Both the position numbers and the translations under genes were made by a program. The notes below the pieces were generated by a model. That model had not been told where the DNA came from, did no database searches, and was given only the letters and a program-made list of their open reading frames with translations. Below are positions 1 through 9,620 of a DNA stretch of 64,000 bases, piece after piece; the first letter of the stretch is position 1, and every line of letters begins with the position of its first letter. Location of the stretch: the NCBI GenBank assembly GCA_040222995.1, contig JAVKBW010000097.1:124001-188000 (forward strand), read 5' to 3'. This stretch comes from JAVKBW01 sp040222995. GTDB lineage: Bacteria; Pseudomonadota; Alphaproteobacteria; UBA8366; Aestuariispiraceae.

Positions 1-26
1 ATCATAGAGTTTATACATTCTTTTAC

Positions 27-1835
27 TTACCTTCCGACTGCATAGCCCTGCATTTCACGTGCATTGGCGGCTGCTTTGATGATGCCATCCTCGACGGCGA
101 TGGCGGAAAGCCGGCCTTCCGACCAGTCGCCGGCGCCGAAGACCTTGTGGCCGCGCCGGTTCAGCTCGGCAAAGGTTTTCGACCCGAACCGGTCCTCCAG
201 TACGAGCTGACCGGGCGAAGCCGCGCGCGGATAGAAAGACGAGGCGAAGTGATCGATATGGAAAGCGGGGGCGTCAATCGCTTCCTGCAGGTTCATGCCG
301 TGGTGAATATGCCGCAGCAGCATCTGCAACTGCCACTGGTCCTGCTGATCGCCGCCCGGCGTGCCGAACGCCATGTAGGGTTCGCCGTCGCGCAGCACGA
401 AAGACGGTGTCAGCGTCGTTCGCGGACGTCGTCCCGGGGCCATTGCGGACGGCGATTTTTCGTCCAGCCAGGCCATCTGCGCCCGCGATCCGAGGCAGAA
501 ACCGAGCGAGGAAATCACCGGTGACGATTGCAGCCAGCCGCCGCTGGGCGTTACCGAAATCATGTTGCCGTGTTTGTCCACCACGTCGATATGACACGTG
601 TCGCTGCGGTGATGCGGCGAGTCAGGCGTGTCTTTCAGCACATTGGTTTCCCGGCTGCCGAACCCGATGATTTCGGAATCGAGGTCGATTTCCGGTTCGC
701 GGTTGCTGGCCGCATCGTAGTCGAACACCCAGCCCGGCCCGTCGACCGATCCCGGGCGGAAGTCGTTGCTGGCGCTGTCGCCGATCAGGGTGCGGCGGGC
801 CGCGTTGTAATCGTCGCTCAGCAGGGTATCGAGCGGCACATCGACGAAATCGGGATCGCCGTAGAACACTTCCCGGTCGGCATAGGAAAGCTTCATCGCC
901 TCGGCCACCGTATGCACGAAATCAGGGCCGTTCGGGTCCATCGCCGCGACATCGACATCGCGCAGCAGCGCGAGCGATTGCAGCAGAACCGGCCCCTGGC
1001 TCCACGGCCCGCATTTGCAGATCGTGTGGCCCTGGTAGTCGTAGGTCACCGGCGCTTCGTAGCGTGGAGACCAGCCATGCAGGTCATCGCCGGTCAGCAG
1101 GGCCTTGTGCGGTTTGCCGGAAACGTCGGGCAGCTCCTTTTCGCGGCAAAACCTGTCGATTTCCTCGGCCACGAAACCCTTGTAGAAAATATGGATGGCG
1201 TGGTCGATCTGGTCGGCCCGGTCCGAGCTCATCTCTGTCGCTTCCTGAACGATACGCTTCCATGTTTTCGCCAGCTTCTTGTTGCGGAACAGGGTGCCGG
1301 GATTCGGCACGCCGTCGCGCAGATACACTTTTTCCGAACCCGGCCAGTATTTCCGGAAGGTGTCTTCGGACGCCGCGATGGTGCGGCAGACGCCCGGCGT
1401 GATCGGGAAACCTTTCCGCGCGTATTTGATCGGTACTTCCATCAGATCGGCAAGTTTCATGCTGCCCATGTCGCGCAGCATCCGCATCCAGGCGCCGAAT
1501 GCGCCGGGTACGACCGCGGCCAGCAACCCGGTGCCGGGCACAAGATCAAACCCCTGATCCTTGTAGGCCTGAATGGTTGCGGCGGCTGGCAATGGCCCCT
1601 GACCGCAGATCACCCGTGTCGATCCGCTGCTGGCGTCGTGGTAGATCATCGGCACGTCGCCGCCCGGACCGTTCATATGCGGTTCGACAACCTGCAGAAC
1701 CATGCCGCCGGTAAAGGCTGCATCGAAGGCGTTGCCGCCGAGTTCCAGAATTCGCATGGCCGACTGGCTGGCCAGCCAGTGGGTGGACGCCGCAGCGCCG
1801 AACGTGCCGTGAATTTCCGGCCGGGTTGTGAACAT
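27..1835 (-). CDS. gamma-glutamyltransferase family protein
   Basis: A 602-residue member of the gamma-glutamyltransferase (Ntn-hydrolase) family, which cleaves gamma-glutamyl bonds in glutathione-like substrates after self-processing before a threonine. The predicted nucleophile is Thr413 in the stretch SDTCHIDVVD. The family's glycine-rich segment follows in FGTPGGDQQDQ, and the N-terminal half has the expected NAFDAAFTGG and GPGGD segments. No signal peptide is visible, so it is probably cytosolic, unlike periplasmic Ggt. Length fits the family. It lies 98 bp downstream of the malonyl-CoA decarboxylase gene on the same strand and may be cotranscribed with it. The true substrate cannot be read from sequence; related enzymes include cephalosporin and other amide acylases. 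Confidence 0.9.
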   Translation of the reverse strand: MFTTRPEIHGTFGAAASTHWLASQSAMRILELGGNAFDAAFTGGMVLQVVEPHMNGPGGDVPMIYHDASSGSTRVICGQGPLPAAATIQAYKDQGFDLVPGTGLLAAVVPGAFGAWMRMLRDMGSMKLADLMEVPIKYARKGFPITPGVCRTIAASEDTFRKYWPGSEKVYLRDGVPNPGTLFRNKKLAKTWKRIVQEATEMSSDRADQIDHAIHIFYKGFVAEEIDRFCREKELPDVSGKPHKALLTGDDLHGWSPRYEAPVTYDYQGHTICKCGPWSQGPVLLQSLALLRDVDVAAMDPNGPDFVHTVAEAMKLSYADREVFYGDPDFVDVPLDTLLSDDYNAARRTLIGDSASNDFRPGSVDGPGWVFDYDAASNREPEIDLDSEIIGFGSRETNVLKDTPDSPHHRSDTCHIDVVDKHGNMISVTPSGGWLQSSPVISSLGFCLGSRAQMAWLDEKSPSAMAPGRRPRTTLTPSFVLRDGEPYMAFGTPGGDQQDQWQLQMLLRHIHHGMNLQEAIDAPAFHIDHFASSFYPRAASPGQLVLEDRFGSKTFAELNRRGHKVFGAGDWSEGRLSAIAVEDGIIKAAANAREMQGYAVGR

Positions 1836-1933
1836 GGTAAGTCAGGTCTCCGAAGTTTTACAGCGGGGGAAGTGTAGCCGGGTTGCGGCGTCTTGCAATC
1901 ACGCAGTTCCGTGCGGCTCTATTATACCGTCGC

Positions 1934-3343
1934 CTAGAGAAGACCTTTCACGGCCGCCGACGCCGTAACATGAGCGTCGCGTGCAAACCGTTCGTGGTTT
2001 TTCTCGATATCCGACAGTTTATAGAGATAGTTGACCATCATGCCGCAGGATTGTTTGAGTCCTTTCGATGATGTGTCACCCATCCAGTTGATGCGTTCGA
2101 TCTGCGCGCCGTTGCTCAGATGAAACCGCGCCACGGGATCGACCGGCAGGCCGTTTTTCTTGATTTTCAGCAGATAAAGGGCGCAGACCCGCTGCAGAAA
2201 GGGCTTTGCGACTTCGTCACGATCCGGGTCGGCCCGCCAGGCCTTGCCCGACACAATATCCGGCACGGTGAGGCCGGATTTCTTGAACCGCTTGCGGTCA
2301 TCCGGCGTCAGAAGGTCTTCGCCATCGTTATCTGCCGCAGCTTCTTTCAGCCAGGCTGTGAAGCCCGGAATCGGCGAAAGGGTTGAGAAATTCTTCAGAT
2401 TGGGAAACTCGTTGCTCAGGGTCTCGGCGACCTGCTTGATCAGGAAGTTTCCGAAACTGACGCCGCGCAGCCCGGCCTGGGTGTTGGAAATGGAGTAGAA
2501 GATCGCCGTATCGGCCAATGACGGATCCAGCGCCGGGGCGTCCTCGTCCAGCAGGTTCTGGATCGACCCGGCGATGCCGTTAACCAATGCGACCTCGACG
2601 AAAATCAGCGGTTCGGTCGGCATGCGCGGATGAAAGAAGGCGAACAGGCGGCGGTCTGAATCCAGCCGGTTCCGCAAATCCGTCCAGGAACGGATTTCAT
2701 GCACGGCTTCGTATTCGACCAGCTTTTCCAGAAGCGAGGCCGGCGAATGCCAGGTGATGCGCTGCATATCCAGAAAGCCGATATCGAACCAAGACCCCAG
2801 CAGCTTTTCCAGCGTCTGGTCCAGCGCCATCAGCTCGCTGGATTCCTTTCTGTAGCGCAGCAGATCCTGACGCATGTCGACCAGAAACTTCACGCCCTGC
2901 GGCAAGGCGTTGAACTGGGTCAGCAACTGAATGCTGGGCGGCTGCAACGCCGCGTCCAGTGCGGTTATCGATTGCAGCCGGGCTTTGCTGTCGGCGGATT
3001 TATAGGCGTCGATGGCGGCATCGATCTTGTCCAGATCATGCCCGAACCGGGTCGCCATGATTTCCAGAAAACGATGCCGGCCCTTGGTGTTGAGATGAAG
3101 GTAGGTTTCACCCAGACGGGCGGCGCGCACCCGCGCCGAAACCTCGCCGCCCTGGCCCTCGATGCATTCCTGCATCCGGTTCGCCAGGTCGGTCTCTGAT
3201 TTCGCGTCGAGTTCCGGACCGGCGATCTTCACATCGCCATTATCCGCTATGTCCCGCCAGGCGGTCTTCAGGTTGTCGATCGTGCGGGCAAGCCAGGTCA
3301 AAAGTCGCGCCTCATCATTGTATGTATTCGTAAAGCCGGACAT
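1934..3343 (-). CDS. malonyl-CoA decarboxylase
   Basis: A 469-residue malonyl-CoA decarboxylase, which converts malonyl-CoA to acetyl-CoA and CO2 and so controls the malonyl-CoA pool or allows growth on malonate. The N-terminal third is helical, as in the family's oligomerisation domain. The C-terminal GNAT-like catalytic domain contains LSPIPGFTAWL and, near the end, FHLSNGAQIERINWMGDTS followed by KGLKQSCGMMVNYLY, which are family hallmarks. No matA/matC-type malonate genes are adjacent, so the role is more likely fatty-acid metabolism than malonate catabolism. Length and start (MSGFTNTYND) are normal. Confidence 0.93.
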   Translation of the reverse strand: MSGFTNTYNDEARLLTWLARTIDNLKTAWRDIADNGDVKIAGPELDAKSETDLANRMQECIEGQGGEVSARVRAARLGETYLHLNTKGRHRFLEIMATRFGHDLDKIDAAIDAYKSADSKARLQSITALDAALQPPSIQLLTQFNALPQGVKFLVDMRQDLLRYRKESSELMALDQTLEKLLGSWFDIGFLDMQRITWHSPASLLEKLVEYEAVHEIRSWTDLRNRLDSDRRLFAFFHPRMPTEPLIFVEVALVNGIAGSIQNLLDEDAPALDPSLADTAIFYSISNTQAGLRGVSFGNFLIKQVAETLSNEFPNLKNFSTLSPIPGFTAWLKEAAADNDGEDLLTPDDRKRFKKSGLTVPDIVSGKAWRADPDRDEVAKPFLQRVCALYLLKIKKNGLPVDPVARFHLSNGAQIERINWMGDTSSKGLKQSCGMMVNYLYKLSDIEKNHERFARDAHVTASAAVKGLL

Positions 3344-3448
3344 GATGTGGCAATCATGCGCAAACCTGCAAGTGACGATTTCTATACAGCTCCTTTACAG
3401 CGAATCCAATTACCCGTGAAACGCTTGAACTCGTGAAAGAAACCTGTG

Positions 3449-3778
3449 ATGCCGTGGGACAGATTGCCGACCGCCATGTGGGTTTCCGCGACGATCCGCC
3501 GCCTGTCGGTCGACGCCGTGCCGGCGATGGTGGTGCACAAGGGCGAGGTTGAAAGCGGCACGCTTGTCGTCAAGCTGAACCTGCTGGACGGCACCGTGAA
3601 GGTGCTGACCGAAAGCCGCGGCATGGCGGGAGAACTGGGCTGGATGGCGCCCCTGGGCGAAGATCCGATGCCGGAAGACAAGGCCGATGCGTATCTTTCC
3701 CGTTCCGTCGAGCGCGACCCGGATATCTGGGTCGTCGAGATCGAGGACAGGAAAGGCGAAAACCCGTTCGCCGATTGA
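3449..3778 (+). CDS. DUF1491 family protein
   Basis: A small acidic protein of about 109 residues resembling DUF1491, a family widespread in Alphaproteobacteria with no assigned function. Matching features are the early MWVSATIRR segment, AMVVHKGEVESGTLVVKLN and the tryptophan-rich end DPDIWVVEIEDRKGENPF. A GTG lies one codon upstream (3446), but ATG 3449 has a GAAAGA ribosome site at a better distance. It is a lone plus-strand gene between two minus-strand blocks, ending only 14 bp before the convergent methyltransferase gene. Confidence 0.8.
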   Translation: MPWDRLPTAMWVSATIRRLSVDAVPAMVVHKGEVESGTLVVKLNLLDGTVKVLTESRGMAGELGWMAPLGEDPMPEDKADAYLSRSVERDPDIWVVEIEDRKGENPFAD

Positions 3779-3792
3779 CGCCGGTTATCTTT

Positions 3793-4851
3793 CTAACCTT
3801 TCTTCGCCAGAATGCGCAGATCGCCCTCGCCGAATTTCTCGGCGCTGAACCTGTGGTCGTTGGTGATGTCGTAATCCGTCGGGTAGCTGCCTTTCAGACG
3901 GATGAATTCCACATACCCCAGTTTGCGTAATTTATCTGTCAGGCTTTCCCACGTGGCCGGGCGGTAGATGGCGTTGAACCCGTCGGACAGGTGGTAACGT
4001 TTCCCGGTATTCAATCCGATATGCTTGAAATGCTGCACCACCAGATGCGCCGGAATGTCGGCGACGATCTCCACACAGGCCGCGAACACGTCACGCCCGA
4101 TGGAGCCTTCGCCTTCATTGTAGACCCAGGCCCAGCCGCCGGGTTTGGTCAGGCGGGCCATTTCGCGGTAGGCGGCGTCCTCGTCGTCGACATGGTGGAA
4201 GACGCCGTTCTGCAGCACCAGATCGAAGCTTTCGTCCGGGTAGGGCGCCTTCTTCACATTCGCCAGCACCAGCGAAAACCGGTCGGGGCCGACCCCCAGC
4301 CGGTCGCGGGCCGATTTTGCATAGCGCAGGCTGCCCATGCCGACATCGATGCCGACCACATGGCCGGCCCCGCCGGCCAGCAGGGCGTGACCGAAATTGC
4401 CGTGGCCGCAGCCCATGTCCAGGCAGCGCATCCCGTCCAGGAAGCCGTTCGACAGGTCGTTGTCCTGCAACCGTTTTTCGTAGCGGCTGATGCGTTCCTT
4501 GTACTCATCGGCGTTGAACTGGGTCCACAGCAACTGGAACAGGTCGCGGTGCATTTCCTCCATCAGGTCGTTATACGGATCGTCGGGAATTTCTTCGCCG
4601 CCGTCGGCGAACCCGACCGAGGCCCAGGCGGCGATCTGTTCCGCCGCGCGTTCGATATGCGCGGCGGCGATGGGGAAGGGGTGTTCCGCCACCGTCGGGT
4701 CGACCAGCAGTTTTTCGATCTCCAGCGCCAGGATGACCAGCGCATCCAGCCGCGCCGTCGCCATCATGCGGGTGCGCGGCAGGTCGCGGCAAACCGCTTT
4801 CAGGCGGTCCAGCGCCGGGTAGTAGGTGGTTTCCTTTGTCGGCATGTCCAT
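3793..4851 (-). CDS. class I SAM-dependent methyltransferase
   Basis: A Rossmann-type methyltransferase of about 352 residues. The SAM-binding motif is CLDMGCGHGNFGHALLAGGA, followed by VVGIDVG, and motif IV appears as LVLQNGVFHHVDDEDAAY, typical of the Methyltransf_11 group. The N-terminal 120 residues are helical and have no known match. It is the last gene of an operon with the Maf-like and asparagine-synthase genes. An upstream ATG at 4875 would overlap the end of asnB by 20 bp; the chosen ATG (MDMPTKE) starts just after that stop. The context suggests it methylates a sugar or surface glycan, but this is inference; the substrate is unknown. Confidence 0.82.
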   Translation of the reverse strand: MDMPTKETTYYPALDRLKAVCRDLPRTRMMATARLDALVILALEIEKLLVDPTVAEHPFPIAAAHIERAAEQIAAWASVGFADGGEEIPDDPYNDLMEEMHRDLFQLLWTQFNADEYKERISRYEKRLQDNDLSNGFLDGMRCLDMGCGHGNFGHALLAGGAGHVVGIDVGMGSLRYAKSARDRLGVGPDRFSLVLANVKKAPYPDESFDLVLQNGVFHHVDDEDAAYREMARLTKPGGWAWVYNEGEGSIGRDVFAACVEIVADIPAHLVVQHFKHIGLNTGKRYHLSDGFNAIYRPATWESLTDKLRKLGYVEFIRLKGSYPTDYDITNDHRFSAEKFGEGDLRILAKKG

Positions 4852-4855
4852 GCTG

Positions 4856-6679
4856 TCAGGCTTTCTGCGTGTCATAGAACAGTTTGGCGGAAGTGAAACA
4901 GAACAGGAAATTGTCCATCCCGGTCAGGTCGGCATCCGGCTTCAGCAGCGCGGCGATGCGGTCGCGGTCGACCAGATCGAAAATCGGGTTGTCGAATAAC
5001 AGGAAGTCGCGAACATCCGGGTCTGACCGGTCGAGCAGCGAGGTGATCGGCGCGTTGAAGCCGAATTTCTGTTTCGAGTTCAGCACCATGTCCGGCGCAA
5101 GACCACGCCCGGCCTCGCGCAGCAGCGATTTGGTGAAGCCGTCATGGATCAGGTGTTCGCTGGGCAGCGAGAACACGAAATCGACCAGCGAGCGGTCGAG
5201 ATAAGCGGTGCGGTTCTCGATTGAATAGTACATCCAGTTCAGATCGCCGCAAAACAGCAGAACCGGAATCGATTCGGTTTCGAATTCATTCAGCATCCGG
5301 TTGCGTAAAAGGTCGTCGCAGAACGCCGTTTCCGAAAAATTCGGATCGACCGGGCCGCGCATCAGCTCCGCCACATTCGGTGCGTTCAGATGCAGATGGC
5401 CGCGTTCGCCGGGGTTGCTGACGAACCGTGCCGGATCCTGCAGGATCGGGTTGCGGACATGCTTGCCGAGCGATTGCCGCCAGATCGCGACTTCCTCGTC
5501 GAACCGCGGCGTGCCGTAGAGCCCGGCCAGCCAGAACAGGTAATGGTCATAGTAGCCGGCGAAATACTCGTCCGACCCGTTGCCGCAGATCGACAGCTTG
5601 AACCCGGCCTCGTGCACCGATTCCGCCAGAAAACCTTCAAGGTACATGCCGACCGTATGAACCGGCGCGTCGTAATGATGGACCATCCGTCCAAGCCGTT
5701 CGATGAAGCCGGCGCTTGATACGTGCTTTTCGTGATGCGGTGTGCCGAGGGCTTCGGCGGCGGCGGTGATGTAGGCGCGTTCATCATAGCCCTCGCCGGA
5801 TTCCAGCATCGAGAAGGTATGCACGTCCTGCCCGAAATGTTTTACCGCGATGCCGGCCAGTACGTTGGAATCAATGCCACCGCTGAGCGTCAGCGCGATG
5901 GGCACGTCCGAGCGAAGACGGATGCGGATCGCCTCGAACAGCCGTTCCCTGACGCCCTCCAGCGCCTCGGCCCGGCTGATTTTCTGCGGGTTGAAATGCG
6001 GCTGCCAGTAGCGTTCCGCCTTCGGCGTTTCCGGCTTGTCGATGGTGGCGATGCCGGCGGTGGGGAACCAGTCGATATCGGTATAGAACGTGCCGGGCTG
6101 CTTGAAAATCGACCGGTAGCCATGCGCCAGATATCGCGCGACACGGGCATGGTCGATGCGCGGCAGACGGCCGGACAGCGCGCGCAGGAATTTCACTTCC
6201 GACGCGAAGTAAAGCCCATCCGGTCCCATCATCGTATAGAGCGGTTTTTCGCCGAACGGGTCGCGGCTGAAGACCAGTTTTCCGGATCGCTTGTCTTGCA
6301 GCACGAAGGCCCACATGCCTTCCAGCCGGTCCACCAGCTTCAGCCCCCATTGCCGGTATGCCTTGACGATGACCTCGGTGTCGCTTTCGGTGCGGAACCG
6401 GTGACCCAGCGTTTTCAGCTCGTCGCGCAACTCGACGTAATTGTAGATTTCGCCGTTGAAGGTCAGCGTGCAGTCGTCGCTGTCGAACGGCTGGTCGGCA
6501 CGGTGGTCGAGGTCAATGATCGCCAGCCGGGAATGCAGGAACAGTAACGAATTGTCACCGATAGCATCATGGTATTCGCCGGACCCGTCAGGCCCGCGCT
6601 GCCGCATCAGCGACAGGGTGGCGGCGACGCGGTCAGGCGGCGGCGGACGGGTTCCGAAATAGCCGGCAATGCCGCACAT
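4856..6679 (-). CDS. asnB: asparagine synthase (glutamine-hydrolysing)
   Basis: A 607-residue AsnB-type enzyme. The N-terminal class II glutamine amidotransferase domain begins MCGIAGYFG with the catalytic Cys2, and carries FNGEIYNY and the DTEVI segment. The C-terminal synthetase domain has the ATP pyrophosphatase loop LSGGIDSNVLAG. The enzyme transfers ammonia from glutamine to a carboxylate. It starts 3 bp after the Maf-like gene's stop and ends where the methyltransferase begins. In such clusters AsnB homologues often amidate glycan carboxylates rather than make free asparagine, so a glycan-amidation role is plausible. The fold is certain; the substrate is not. Confidence 0.9.
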   Translation of the reverse strand: MCGIAGYFGTRPPPPDRVAATLSLMRQRGPDGSGEYHDAIGDNSLLFLHSRLAIIDLDHRADQPFDSDDCTLTFNGEIYNYVELRDELKTLGHRFRTESDTEVIVKAYRQWGLKLVDRLEGMWAFVLQDKRSGKLVFSRDPFGEKPLYTMMGPDGLYFASEVKFLRALSGRLPRIDHARVARYLAHGYRSIFKQPGTFYTDIDWFPTAGIATIDKPETPKAERYWQPHFNPQKISRAEALEGVRERLFEAIRIRLRSDVPIALTLSGGIDSNVLAGIAVKHFGQDVHTFSMLESGEGYDERAYITAAAEALGTPHHEKHVSSAGFIERLGRMVHHYDAPVHTVGMYLEGFLAESVHEAGFKLSICGNGSDEYFAGYYDHYLFWLAGLYGTPRFDEEVAIWRQSLGKHVRNPILQDPARFVSNPGERGHLHLNAPNVAELMRGPVDPNFSETAFCDDLLRNRMLNEFETESIPVLLFCGDLNWMYYSIENRTAYLDRSLVDFVFSLPSEHLIHDGFTKSLLREAGRGLAPDMVLNSKQKFGFNAPITSLLDRSDPDVRDFLLFDNPIFDLVDRDRIAALLKPDADLTGMDNFLFCFTSAKLFYDTQKA

Positions 6680-6682
6680 CGG

Positions 6683-8683
6683 TCAGTCTCCACCGGTTTC
6701 GCGCTGCCGGAACGCGAAGGGCTTGTGGCCGGGATCGAGCGGCGTTTCATTCACGAAATGGTCGGTCAGGCGCATTGTTTCCGACCGCATCCATGAAAGG
6801 CAGTCCGCCAGCGCCTCGGCGAACAGTTTCATGAACCGGGGCCTGTCCGTTTCCGGCAGACGTCTTGCGGTTGAATAGCCGAATTGCAGGATGGTGATCA
6901 TCGTGCCGGTACACATGCCTTTCGCGGCGCTGTCGGTGGAATGTTTGGTCATATAGGACGACGGCTGCAGCATCGGCAGAAAATCAGACACCACCTGCTG
7001 CATCGTCCGGTCCGGCGCGGCGGCGGCCAGCGCATCGGCCTTGTCGAACCATCCGGTGATGGCGGTGCGGAAATCGTCGATCAGGTGCGGCTGAAACAGA
7101 TCGCCGGCTTCATGAAACGGCAGCGAGGTGCGGCAGGCTGTCGCCATGTCTTCGTGCGGCATGATGCCTTCTTCCGCCATCAGGGTGGAGGGGATGACAG
7201 CGGTTGCGCCTTCCAGCTTCACGCCGTCGGAACAGTTGAAGAAATGGCACATCCGGAACATCGAAAACAGCCGTTTGAAGAACATCCGGGTCAGCAGGAA
7301 CGGCCTGTTTGTATAAACGGTGGAGCCGAGATTGCCTTCGACCGGAATGGTCAGCGGTTCCATCTGCGAGCCGGATTTCCAGTATTCGTCTTCCGCCGTG
7401 CCGTAGACGGATGACGTCGAATGGTGCTTGTCGGGCTGTTTCGAGCCCAGATCGATGCCGAACAGGTAGAATTCGAAGAACCCCATCGACAGGGCCGACC
7501 GTACGGCCAGGTTGGTGACGGTCGGGCCGGCAAGGTTCAGCGGTTCCGACCAGTCGCAGTACAGCCGGCTGGGCACCACGGAATCGCGCCAGTATATGAC
7601 CCGGTTGTCAAAAAACGACAGGACGTCCGGGTGGACGGTGTTGGCGGCGATCAGCGTGATGCCGGAAAAATCCAGCCCTTCCTTCAATAGAATTTCCAGC
7701 CCGTCGCGGATATCCCAGGTGTTTTCGATTTCGCAGTGAAAGTCCGGGCGAATGCCCTGCCGCAGCATCGGGCCGAGGCCGGTGCCGCCGGTGAACACCA
7801 TGACGTTTTCACGGTTCCGGCGGATCGGTTCGATACAATCGTCGAGCGACGGGCCGCTGCCGATCACGAATACCGGCATTTCCTTGATCGGGCGCGACCG
7901 GTCGTCCTTAAGCAGGTGAAACGAGAAATCGCGGAAGTTTTCCGCGCCCTGCTTCAGCATCAGATATTCGTCTTCGAAAAACCCGTCGCTGCCTTCGACG
8001 ACCGGCATCACTTCCTTCAGTTTCTCGACCGTCGAATCCAGCACCGGGCTGGTGTAGTGGCGGAAGATGTATGACCCGTCGAGCATTGAGAAGGCGGGGC
8101 CGCGCATTTCAAACACCAGCGCGTTCGACAGCGTTTGCGAATCCTCATTGATCAGGAAGCGGATCGACCCGCCGCGGTCGTCCAGAATGGCGAACAGTCC
8201 GTGCCACGGCACCACATGCAGGCTGTGATACAGGAACTCGTTGAACTGTTCGACGATAACGAGGGTCTTGATCTCGTATGTTTCCAGCAGCATCGGCAGA
8301 TGAATGCCGAGGCCGACGCCGATGCTGATCAGAAACCCGGCATCGGGATCGGGCAGGACGGCCATGTCGGGCGTGCCCATTTCAACCATCACATGCTGCA
8401 TCACCTTGTGGCTGACATGCACCATCTTGCCGTCCAGCGACATCCGGCGGGAGATATGCCTGACCGGCTTTTCCCGGAAGGATTCGACCTGTTTCGCCGC
8501 ATAGGTCAGGGCGTCCGGCGAATACAGTTTGGCGTGTCCAAGATCGAGGTTGAGGCTGCCGTCTTCCAGCCTGCCCGTCAGCCGGCTTTCCGGCGCCTTG
8601 ATCGCCCGCATCTCGTCGGCCAGATGCTCGTATCCGTGCGCCGCCAGGGCGTCGAGATTGAGGTCGAAGAGATCGCTGGACAT
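6683..8683 (-). CDS. Maf-like motility accessory factor / DUF115 glycosyltransferase
   Basis: A 666-residue protein with a central DUF115 (MptE-like, MAF_flag10) domain. Its signature is FVIGSGPSLDDCIEPI near residue 275, followed by VFTGGTGLGPMLRQGIRPDFHCEIEN and a later FYLFGIDLG segment. Family members (Campylobacter, Helicobacter and Clostridium Maf proteins) transfer nonulosonic acids to flagellin serines or threonines, so it probably acts on flagellin in the cytoplasm. It is the first gene of a three-gene operon with asnB and a methyltransferase, which could modify the transferred sugar. No flagellin or sugar-synthesis genes are in the window, so the target is inferred. Confidence 0.82.
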   Translation of the reverse strand: MSSDLFDLNLDALAAHGYEHLADEMRAIKAPESRLTGRLEDGSLNLDLGHAKLYSPDALTYAAKQVESFREKPVRHISRRMSLDGKMVHVSHKVMQHVMVEMGTPDMAVLPDPDAGFLISIGVGLGIHLPMLLETYEIKTLVIVEQFNEFLYHSLHVVPWHGLFAILDDRGGSIRFLINEDSQTLSNALVFEMRGPAFSMLDGSYIFRHYTSPVLDSTVEKLKEVMPVVEGSDGFFEDEYLMLKQGAENFRDFSFHLLKDDRSRPIKEMPVFVIGSGPSLDDCIEPIRRNRENVMVFTGGTGLGPMLRQGIRPDFHCEIENTWDIRDGLEILLKEGLDFSGITLIAANTVHPDVLSFFDNRVIYWRDSVVPSRLYCDWSEPLNLAGPTVTNLAVRSALSMGFFEFYLFGIDLGSKQPDKHHSTSSVYGTAEDEYWKSGSQMEPLTIPVEGNLGSTVYTNRPFLLTRMFFKRLFSMFRMCHFFNCSDGVKLEGATAVIPSTLMAEEGIMPHEDMATACRTSLPFHEAGDLFQPHLIDDFRTAITGWFDKADALAAAAPDRTMQQVVSDFLPMLQPSSYMTKHSTDSAAKGMCTGTMITILQFGYSTARRLPETDRPRFMKLFAEALADCLSWMRSETMRLTDHFVNETPLDPGHKPFAFRQRETGGD

Positions 8684-8978
8684 ACCGGGCGCGCACCGCA
8701 GGGAAATTCAATGAACTGTCGCCCTAGCCTAAGAAGACTCGACCCGGATTAGAAGAGGGCACGAAAAACAGTTTGCAGACCGGGTTCGGCGGGGCCGGTT
8801 CGGCAAATTGGCCGCATCAGGGCGGTTTGCAATGCCGCCCGCTACGGATGATAAACAGGGCTGGCCGCGTTATTATGTCAGACTGGAAAGATATTGCAGG
8901 ATCGGCGGTAACAATTACGCTGGCCAAGAACAAGATACCGCAGTATGTCGGGGCTTTTGGAAGAGGTGTCGGGACAGT
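8684..8978. other. divergent intergenic region
   Basis: About 295 bases between the start of the Maf-like gene (minus strand) and the S24-like regulator (plus strand). Promoters for both must lie here, but I could not pick out convincing -35/-10 pairs, and I see no strong hairpin. An in-frame extension of the regulator back to 8808 is open, but it has no ribosome site and no family similarity. Confidence 0.4.
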
Positions 8979-9620
8979 ATGCCGAAACATCTTGATCACA
9001 GCAGTGTGTGGTTCGCGATCGATCAACTTGCACGGCGCAACAGGTTGTCGCCCTCGGCGCTCGCCCGGCGCGCCGGGCTCGACCCGACGACATTCAACAA
9101 AAGCAAGCGGATCGGCGGCAACGGCAAGGAACGCTGGCCGTCGATGGAAAGCGTTGCGAAGGTTCTGAAGGCGACCGGCAATTCTTTCGACGACTTCGCC
9201 GGGCTGATTTCGGGCCGGCTGCTGGGCCGTTCGAACCGGCCGATTCCCCTGTTGCCGCTGAAATCCAAGGATGTTCTGCGGTTTTTTGGACCCTCCGGCG
9301 AACGGAGCGGCGAGGAGTGGGAAGCCGTCGATCTGCCGTTCAGCGCCGATCCCGATACCCTGGCCGTCGAGGTTTGCGACAAGCGGATGGAGCCGGTATT
9401 CAACAGCGGCGACATCCTGATGGTATCGACTGAGGCTGCGCTGCGTCGTGGCGATCGGGTACTGGTGCTGACGGATGACGGGTACCTCACCGGGTACCGG
9501 TTCGGTAAACGACTTGCTGAATCGATTGACTTCACCAGCCTGGCCGACCCGCAGGATTCGGTGCGTCTGCCGGTCGGGCGGGTTGTCTGGATCGCAAAAA
9601 TCGTATCGGTTTGGACTTAA
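8979..9620 (+). CDS. HTH / S24-like regulator lacking the peptidase dyad
   Basis: A 213-residue repressor-like protein. An N-terminal helix-turn-helix (LSPSALARRAGLDPTTFNK, about residues 23-41) is followed by a C-terminal S24/LexA-like domain recognised by RMEPVFNSGDILMVS and RRGDRVLVLTDDG. In active S24 proteins the first motif reads DSMEP; here the serine position is Arg136. The later catalytic lysine position appears to be Tyr173 in YLTGYRF. It is therefore probably a DNA-binding protein that uses this fold for dimerisation and cannot self-cleave. The start ATG follows an AGAGG at 8962. It is single-copy and not next to phage genes. Confidence 0.78.
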   Translation: MPKHLDHSSVWFAIDQLARRNRLSPSALARRAGLDPTTFNKSKRIGGNGKERWPSMESVAKVLKATGNSFDDFAGLISGRLLGRSNRPIPLLPLKSKDVLRFFGPSGERSGEEWEAVDLPFSADPDTLAVEVCDKRMEPVFNSGDILMVSTEAALRRGDRVLVLTDDGYLTGYRFGKRLAESIDFTSLADPQDSVRLPVGRVVWIAKIVSVWT

